The notes below the pieces were generated by a model, which had not been told where the DNA came from, did not search any database, and saw nothing but the letters and a program-made list of their open reading frames with translations. Positions 1 to 3,769 of a stretch of DNA of 5,370 nucleotides are shown here, piece after piece. The position numbers were made by a program, and so were the translations under genes. The stretch's first letter is position 1; each line of letters starts with the position of its first letter. Source of the DNA: an uncultured Collinsella sp. (lineage in GTDB: Bacteria > Actinomycetota > Coriobacteriia > Coriobacteriales > Coriobacteriaceae); contig CATVZP010000112.1 of assembly GCA_958348565.1 (NCBI GenBank), forward strand, positions 1 through 5,370. The letters run 5' to 3'.

Positions 1-263
1 GCATCATCGCCGACAAGATGGGCCTGACCGCTCCGTTCAAGAGCGCCAAGGAGACCACCAACGTCTTCTCGCAGCAGGCCGTTGCCATGGCCAAGGACGG
101 CAAGAAGACCGTCGCTTGGGACTTCGTCTACATTCCCTCCGAGGAGTGGAAGAAGAACCTCAAGCAGGCTCTGATTGCCTACGCTGCCGATAACAGCAAG
201 TGGGACGGCGTCAAGAACGCCTTCGTCGATGGCTGGAAGACCGAGAAGGCCGCTTCCGAGTAA
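1..263 (+). CDS. Carbohydrate ABC transporter solute-binding protein, C-terminal end (5' partial)
   Basis: The reading frame is open from base 3 and ends with TAA at 261-263, giving 86 residues of a protein that starts upstream of the window. The visible part is charged and helical, with Lys/Ala/Trp-rich segments such as WDGVKNAFVDGW close to the end. This matches the last helices of family-1 extracellular solute-binding proteins (CUT1 class), whose C-termini often read 'W..VK.AFVDGW'. Two permease genes and an ATPase follow on the same strand, which is the usual order for such importers. By family, the mature protein would be a secreted lipoprotein that binds an oligosaccharide outside the membrane and hands it to the permeases. 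The signal peptide and the ligand-binding residues lie outside the window, so the substrate cannot be read here. The family call is inferred partly from context. Confidence 0.82.
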   Translation, partial: IIADKMGLTAPFKSAKETTNVFSQQAVAMAKDGKKTVAWDFVYIPSEEWKKNLKQALIAYAADNSKWDGVKNAFVDGWKTEKAASE

Positions 264-294
264 GCAGTTGCTGCCCAAGCTATCTGATTAGCGA

Positions 295-330
295 CAGGGG
301 GCGGGCAGACGTTGGTTTGCCCGCCCCCTG
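295..330 (+). promoter_or_regulatory. Intergenic GC-rich hairpin between binding protein and permease 1
   Basis: Bases 295-307 (CAGGGGGCGGGCA) pair perfectly with 318-330 around a 10-base loop, giving a 13-bp, almost all G-C stem. The next bases are CATATTGAAAGG, with no T-tract, so this is not a canonical intrinsic terminator. In known sugar-importer operons (for example malE-malF in E. coli) a hairpin at this junction protects the binding-protein mRNA and lowers expression of the permeases. A similar role is inferred here. The stem ends 6 bases before the ribosome binding site at 337-342. Confidence 0.8.
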
Positions 331-342
331 CATATTGAAAGG
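330..342 (+). promoter_or_regulatory. Ribosome binding site of permease 1 within the motif GCATATYGAAAGG (copy 1)
   Basis: The sequence GCATATTGAAAGG follows the hairpin stem directly, and its first G is the last base of the stem. GAAAGG at 337-342 is the Shine-Dalgarno element, 8 bases before the ATG at 351. The same 13-nt motif, with one change (T to C), stands at 2093-2105 before the ATPase gene in the same position relative to a hairpin. This supports the ATG at 351 as the start of permease 1. Confidence 0.7.
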
Positions 343-350
343 ACCCTTTT

Positions 351-1205
351 ATGGGCAAAGCACTCAAGCGCTGGTGGCCGCTCTTTATGCTGCCCACGTG
401 CCTGGCGTTTATGATCGGGTTCGTGATCCCTTTTATCCAGGGCTTCTATCTCTCGTTCTGCCAGTTTATTATCATTAGTAACGCGCACTTTGTCGGTATC
501 GAGAACTACGTGCGCGCGCTGTCCGATCCGCAGTTCTCCACGTCGTTCTTCTTTACCGTGGCGTTTGCCTTCCTGTCGACGGTGCTCATCAACGTGATCG
601 CCCTGGCCATTGCGCAGGCGCTCACCCGCAAGGCGCTCAAAGGCACCAACATCTTCCGTACGATCTTCTTTATGCCTAACCTGATCGGCGGCATCGTGCT
701 GGGCTACATTTGGCAGATTCTGATCAACTGCCTGCTCTCCAACGTGGGCGCCCAGCTCATCGCTCTTAACTCTGCTGCTGGCTTCTGGGGCCTTATCATC
801 CTGACCCTGTGGCAGCAGGTCGGCTACATGATGATCATCTACATTGCTGGTCTGCAGTCCATTCCGTCCGACTACATCGAGGCCGCCAAGGTCGACGGCG
901 CTACGGCATGGCAGACGTTTTGGAAGGTTAAGATCCCTAACCTGATGCCGACCATCACCATCTGCCTGTTCCTGTCCATCACCAACGGCTTTAAGCTGTT
1001 CGACCAGAACCTCGCCCTTACCGGCGGCGCCCCCGCGCACTCCACCGAGATGCTCGCCCTGAACATCTACAACACGTTCTATTCGCGTGCCGGTATCGCA
1101 TGGCAGGGCATTGGTCAGGCCAAGGCGGTTATCTTCTGCATCCTGGTCGTGGCCATCTCCATGATCCAGCTTAAGGCCACGAGGTCCAAGGAGGTGCAGC
1201 AGTAA
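351..1205 (+). CDS. Carbohydrate ABC transporter permease 1 (MalF/UgpA-like, CUT1 family)
   Basis: This is a 284-residue inner-membrane subunit, close to the usual ~290-residue length of CUT1 permeases of this type. Hydrophobic segments lie at about residues 11-32, 66-90, 101-125, 143-166, 199-213 and 257-275, matching a six-helix topology. The cytoplasmic EAA loop that docks on the ATPase is clear: EAAKVDGA at 177-184, followed by W/F residues and KIPNLMP at 194-200. The segment LALTGGAPAHSTEMLALNIY (221-240) is typical of the region before the last helix. The ATG at 351 is supported by GAAAGG 8 bases upstream. The gene ends in TAA, which overlaps the next ATG by one base (TAATG at 1203-1207). 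The product would pair with permease 2 to form the sugar channel. MalF, MsmF and UgpA types cannot be separated here, so no substrate is assigned. Confidence 0.94.
   Translation: MGKALKRWWPLFMLPTCLAFMIGFVIPFIQGFYLSFCQFIIISNAHFVGIENYVRALSDPQFSTSFFFTVAFAFLSTVLINVIALAIAQALTRKALKGTNIFRTIFFMPNLIGGIVLGYIWQILINCLLSNVGAQLIALNSAAGFWGLIILTLWQQVGYMMIIYIAGLQSIPSDYIEAAKVDGATAWQTFWKVKIPNLMPTITICLFLSITNGFKLFDQNLALTGGAPAHSTEMLALNIYNTFYSRAGIAWQGIGQAKAVIFCILVVAISMIQLKATRSKEVQQ
1188..1196 (+). promoter_or_regulatory. Strong ribosome binding site for permease 2, inside permease 1
   Basis: AAGGAGGTG lies inside the last codons of permease 1 and is a near-perfect anti-16S match. Its AGG core ends 10 bases before the ATG at 1205. 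Together with the TAATG overlap it fixes the permease 2 start and points to tight co-translation of the two membrane subunits. Confidence 0.85.
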
Positions 1206-2044
1206 TGAAACGCGATAAGGTTATCAACCGCGCGCTCTCGATTTTCTTTACGATCCTGTCGCTCGCGTGGATCTACCCCGTGTTCATGATTGCGCTTAAT
1301 TCTTTTAAGAAAGCGACCGCAATCAGCACCACCACGGCATTCGATCTGCTCACGCCCGAGACGTTCAACGGCCTCGCAAACTACATGCACGCCCTTAACG
1401 AGCAGGGCTTTGCCTCGGCATTTATGTACTCGCTCATCATCACGGTCACGTCGGTCGTGCTGATCTTGGTGTGCTGCTCCATGTGCGCTTGGTACGTGGT
1501 TCGTGTCAACAACAAGATCTCGAACTTCTTCTATTACCTGTTTGTGTTCTCGATGGTCGTGCCGTTCCAGATGCTCATGTTCACGCTGTCCAATTTGGCG
1601 GACCGCATCGGCTTTAACACGCCGTTCAACATCTGCTTTATCTATCTGGGCTTTGGCGCGGGCCTGGCGGTCTTTATGTTCGCCGGTTTTGTAAAGAACA
1701 TCCCGCTCGAGATCGAGGAGGCGGCCATGATTGATGGCTGCAACCCGGTCCAGGTGTTCTTTAAGATCGTCCTTCCCATCATGAAGCCCACCTATCTTTC
1801 GGTCGGCATCCTCGAGACCATGTGGGTCTGGAACGACTATCTGCTGCCCTACCTTACGCTCGACTCCACCAAGTACAAGACCATTCCTATCTTGATTCAG
1901 TACTTCCGCGGCGGCTACGGCCACGTCGAGCTCGGCCCCATGATGGCCTGCATCATGATGGTCGTTATCCCCATCGTTATCATGTACATCCTCTGTCAGA
2001 AGTACATCATCGACGGCGTGGTGGCAGGTGCCGTCAAGGGCTAA
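1205..2044 (+). CDS. Carbohydrate ABC transporter permease 2 (MalG/UgpE-like, CUT1 family)
   Basis: This is a 279-residue inner-membrane subunit of normal family length. Hydrophobic segments are at about residues 9-31, 72-98, 106-128, 138-161, 194-212 and 245-264. The EAA loop reads EEAAMIDGCNPVQVFFKIVLP at 171-191, with the conserved D177-G178 and the closing Pro. After it comes the WVWNDYLLPYL segment (207-217), typical of MalG-type permeases. The C-terminus QKYIIDGVVAGAVKG is a hallmark of this subfamily; in MalG the tail reaches the ATPase interface. The start at 1205 overlaps the stop of permease 1 by one base and has a strong ribosome binding site at 1188-1196. The stop is TAA at 2042-2044. 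It forms the heterodimeric channel with permease 1. No residue indicates the specific sugar. Confidence 0.95.
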   Translation: MKRDKVINRALSIFFTILSLAWIYPVFMIALNSFKKATAISTTTAFDLLTPETFNGLANYMHALNEQGFASAFMYSLIITVTSVVLILVCCSMCAWYVVRVNNKISNFFYYLFVFSMVVPFQMLMFTLSNLADRIGFNTPFNICFIYLGFGAGLAVFMFAGFVKNIPLEIEEAAMIDGCNPVQVFFKIVLPIMKPTYLSVGILETMWVWNDYLLPYLTLDSTKYKTIPILIQYFRGGYGHVELGPMMACIMMVVIPIVIMYILCQKYIIDGVVAGAVKG

Positions 2045-2068
2045 TGCCGTAACTGTTTTGCAAGTTTC

Positions 2069-2095
2069 TGCGGCGCCCCTCAGCGCGGCGCCGCA
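2069..2095 (+). promoter_or_regulatory. Intergenic GC-rich hairpin between permease 2 and the ATPase
   Basis: TGCGGCGCC at 2069-2077 pairs perfectly with 2087-2095 around a 9-base loop, giving a 9-bp stem with only one A-T pair. It is followed by TATCGAAAGG and has no T-tract, so it is unlikely to terminate transcription. It is placed exactly as the hairpin at 295-330: at the 3' end of the upstream gene and just before the ribosome binding site of the next gene. It may act as an mRNA processing or stability element that uncouples ATPase levels from permease levels. This role is inferred. Confidence 0.75.
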
Positions 2096-2105
2096 TATCG
2101 AAAGG
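2093..2105 (+). promoter_or_regulatory. Ribosome binding site of the ATPase gene within the motif GCATATYGAAAGG (copy 2)
   Basis: GCATATCGAAAGG overlaps the right edge of the hairpin by three bases and carries the GAAAGG Shine-Dalgarno element, 7 bases before the ATG at 2113. It differs from the copy at 330-342 by a single base. The conserved ribosome binding site supports ATG 2113 as the start. Confidence 0.7.
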
Positions 2106-2112
2106 TAGAGAC

Positions 2113-3312
2113 ATGGCCGAGATTGTTCTCAAACATGTTCAGAAGGTGTATCCCAACAACGAGTCAAAAAAGAAAGGCTTCTTTGGCAAAAAGAAGAAGA
2201 CCGAGGAGAAGAAGCACAACCTCAAGGTTACCGAGGACGGTGTGCTCGCTGTAGAGGACTTCAACCTCACCGTTCACGACCAGGAGTTCGTCGTCCTCGT
2301 TGGCCCCTCTGGCTGCGGTAAGTCCACGACGATGCGCATGGTCGCCGGCCTGGAGGACATTACCTCGGGCGATGTGCTCATCGACGGCAAGCGTGTCAAC
2401 GACGTGGCGCCCAAGGACCGCGACATCGCCATGGTGTTCCAGAGCTACGCTCTGTACCCCAATATGACGGTGTACGAGAACATGGCATTTACGCTCGAGC
2501 TCAAGAAGGTTCCCAAGGACGAGATCGACCGCAAGGTTCGCTCTGCTGCCGAGATTCTGGGCATTACCGAGTACCTCGACCGTAAGCCCAAGGCGCTCTC
2601 CGGCGGCCAGCGCCAGCGTGTCGCTATCGGCCGCGCCATCGTGCGTGACCCCAAGGTCTTCCTGATGGACGAGCCGCTGTCCAACCTGGACGCCAAGCTT
2701 CGTAACCAGATGCGTGCCGAGCTCATTAAGCTGCGCCACGAGATCAAGGGCACGTTCATTTATGTTACTCACGACCAGACCGAGGCCATGACCCTTGGCG
2801 ACCGTATCGTGGTCATGAAGGACGGCGTCGTCCAGCAGATCGCCACGCCGCAGGAGGTCTTCAACCATCCCGCGAACATCTTCGTCGCCGGCTTCATCGG
2901 CGTGCCGCAGATGAACTTCTTCGATGCCCAGCTGGTGCGCTCGGGCAACGGCTTTACCGTCAAGACCGAGGATATGAACGTGGCACTCGCCCCCGAGACT
3001 TGCGCTCAACTTGCCCTCAACTGGGACGGCGGCGACGTGAAGGAGATTACGGCCGGCGTGCGTCCCGAGCAGATCCTGCTTGCCGACAAGGGCGAGGAGG
3101 GCGCGCTCCAGGGTACCGTCGAGGTGACCGAGCTCATGGGCTCGACCGAGCATGTCCACGTGACCGCTCCCGACGGCCAGTTTGTCCTGATTATCCCCGT
3201 CGTCGACCTCGAGGCCAAGGGCGCGCTCAAGGCTGGCGACACCATCTGGTTCAAGTTTGAGAAGAACGCGACCCACCTCTTCGATAAGGTCTCTGGCAAG
3301 AACCTAATCTAG
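2113..3312 (+). CDS. Sugar ABC transporter ATP-binding protein (MalK/MsmX/UgpC family) with basic N-terminal insertion
   Basis: This 399-residue cytoplasmic ATPase would power the importer encoded just upstream. All ABC motifs are intact: A-loop Tyr13; Walker A GPSGCGKST (64-72); Q-loop Q110 in VFQSYALYP; signature LSGGQRQR (162-169); Walker B VFLMDEP (192-198), with catalytic Glu197; D-loop SNLDAKLR (200-207); and H-loop His220 in VTHD. The helix after the Q-loop, which contacts the EAA loops, is normal. Residues from about 240 to the end form the MalK-type regulatory/TOBE domain, including GVRPEQ (325-330). The family is usually about 360-375 residues. The excess comes from roughly 27 extra residues (about 16-42) after the A-loop, rich in Lys (KKKGFFGKKKKTEEKK). 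I recall comparable insertions in homologues from gut Clostridia and Coriobacteriia, so this is probably a lineage trait and not damage. Ends TAG at 3310-3312. MalK, MsmX and UgpC cannot be told apart, so no symbol is given. Confidence 0.96.
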   Translation: MAEIVLKHVQKVYPNNESKKKGFFGKKKKTEEKKHNLKVTEDGVLAVEDFNLTVHDQEFVVLVGPSGCGKSTTMRMVAGLEDITSGDVLIDGKRVNDVAPKDRDIAMVFQSYALYPNMTVYENMAFTLELKKVPKDEIDRKVRSAAEILGITEYLDRKPKALSGGQRQRVAIGRAIVRDPKVFLMDEPLSNLDAKLRNQMRAELIKLRHEIKGTFIYVTHDQTEAMTLGDRIVVMKDGVVQQIATPQEVFNHPANIFVAGFIGVPQMNFFDAQLVRSGNGFTVKTEDMNVALAPETCAQLALNWDGGDVKEITAGVRPEQILLADKGEEGALQGTVEVTELMGSTEHVHVTAPDGQFVLIIPVVDLEAKGALKAGDTIWFKFEKNATHLFDKVSGKNLI

Positions 3313-3342
3313 GCCCGGTGCATCCAGGCCCTCCCTTTGGGC

Positions 3343-3374
3343 GACTGCGGTATTGCCATCCTTTTGCCGCGGTC
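3343..3374 (+). other. Short hairpin ahead of the terminator
   Basis: GACTGCGG at 3343-3350 pairs with CCGCGGTC at 3367-3374, with seven Watson-Crick pairs and one T·G wobble, around a 16-base loop. It lies 30 bases after the ATPase stop codon and 6 bases before the strong terminator stem. It has no T-tract of its own. It could help stabilise the mRNA 3' end or assist termination, but chance pairing in GC-rich DNA cannot be excluded. Confidence 0.35.
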
Positions 3375-3380
3375 ACATAT

Positions 3381-3424
3381 AAGGCTCCCCTCCCGTCCAC
3401 TGGGCGAGAGGGGAGCCTTTCTTT
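3381..3424 (+). terminator. Intrinsic terminator of the transporter operon
   Basis: AAGGCTCCCCTC at 3381-3392 pairs perfectly with GAGGGGAGCCTT at 3408-3419 (12 bp). The loop is 15 bases and the stem runs into the T-rich TTTCTTT at 3418-3424. It lies 68 bases after the ATPase stop and is the expected end of the binding protein-permease-ATPase transcript. Confidence 0.9.
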
Positions 3425-3451
3425 GTGTTGGGGCTGTCTGACCGGTCGTTT

Positions 3452-3508
3452 GTCTCGATCTGTAACGGGTGAGGCTGATTTCGGACGTTAGATGTTACAG
3501 ATCGAGAC
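3452..3508. repeat. 57-bp inverted-repeat unit 1
   Basis: Left arm GTCTCGATCTGTAAC (3452-3466) and right arm GTTACAGATCGAGAC (3494-3508) are perfect reverse complements over 15 bp and are separated by 27 bases. The central sequence contains ATTTC, and TAGAT directly precedes the right arm; both are shared with unit 2. It is the first of three units of the same length and arm sequence between convergent genes. I do not recognise the family. The geometry suits a palindromic interspersed element or an RNA hairpin with a large loop. Confidence 0.92.
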
Positions 3509-3531
3509 GGTTCCGCTGAGCTAACCATTTC

Positions 3532-3588
3532 ATCTAAATCTGTAACACCAAAGGTGAATTTCAGCTGCTAGATGTTACAGATTGAGAT
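3532..3588. repeat. 57-bp inverted-repeat unit 2
   Basis: Left arm ATCTAAATCTGTAAC (3532-3546) pairs with right arm GTTACAGATTGAGAT (3574-3588) at 14 of 15 positions, around a 27-base centre. The one mismatch is A3536 opposite G3584. Compared with unit 1, the outermost pair and the sixth pair have changed from G-C to A-T on both sides. The unit starts 80 bases after unit 1, with a 23-base unrelated spacer between them. Confidence 0.9.
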
Positions 3589-3612
3589 AAACCCAAGGGG
3601 AGGGGCCGGTAT

Positions 3613-3669
3613 GTCTCGATCTGTAACAGCTGGGACCGTTTTGGTTGAGTAGTTGTTACAGATTGAGAT
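3613..3669. repeat. 57-bp inverted-repeat unit 3
   Basis: Left arm GTCTCGATCTGTAAC (3613-3627) is identical to that of unit 1, and right arm GTTACAGATTGAGAT (3655-3669) is identical to that of unit 2. The arms therefore pair at 13 Watson-Crick positions plus two G·T wobbles (3613/3669 and 3618/3664), around a 27-base centre. The unit starts 81 bases after unit 2, with a 24-base spacer. Its centre is less like those of units 1 and 2, keeping only the central TTT and TAG.T before the right arm. Confidence 0.9.
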
Positions 3670-3708
3670 TGTTTGGTCGAGTCGGGTCGCAGGGTAACGT
3701 ACGGGCAC

Positions 3709-3741
3709 AAAAAACGGAGCCGTGTTGCCACGACTCCGTTT
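3709..3741 (-). terminator. Intrinsic terminator of the phosphorylase gene
   Basis: Read on the minus strand, AAACGGAG (3741-3734) pairs with CTCCGTTT (3719-3712). An inner CGTG/CACG stem continues the hairpin across one mismatch (3720/3733), with a TTGC-size loop. The stem runs into six T residues (complement of 3714-3709). It starts 28 bases after the phosphorylase stop codon. TTT also follows on the plus strand, so weak bidirectional activity is possible. Confidence 0.9.
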
Positions 3742-3769
3742 CTCAGGAGGATGGGTAAGGGAAGCGAAA

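Larger units (their letters stand above)
3313..3769. other. Convergent intergenic region, 457 bases, no gene seen
   Basis: Both flanking genes end here, so no promoter for either is expected. The content in order is a weak hairpin, the transporter terminator, three 57-bp inverted-repeat units with 23- and 24-base spacers, about 39 bases of plain sequence, and the phosphorylase terminator. No frame within it looks like a credible protein gene, and no tRNA fold is apparent. TATAAG at 3378-3383 overlaps the terminator stem and has no well-spaced -35 element. Confidence 0.8.

Noticed and set aside
288..1924. Minus-strand open frames of about 250 and 269 codons opposite the permeases
   Set aside because: Highly charged, repetitive translations opposite clear membrane proteins; these are mirror shadows of biased codon use.
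2164..3276. Minus-strand open frame of 370 codons opposite the ATPase gene
   Set aside because: The plus-strand ATPase has every ABC motif in order. The antisense product is rich in L/V/H/D/G with no recognisable motif.
3353..3383. Promoter TTGCCA...TATAAG upstream of the repeat array
   Set aside because: The spacer is 19 bases, the -35 is weak, and the -10 overlaps the stem of a strong terminator. Probably chance.
3440..3447. Perfect 8-bp palindrome GACCGGTC
   Set aside because: Too short to stand out in GC-rich DNA and not repeated near the other units.
3452..3669. CRISPR array
   Set aside because: The repeats are only 15 bp and alternate in orientation, the spacing is imperfect, and no cas gene is in view. 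Inverted-repeat units explain the pattern better.
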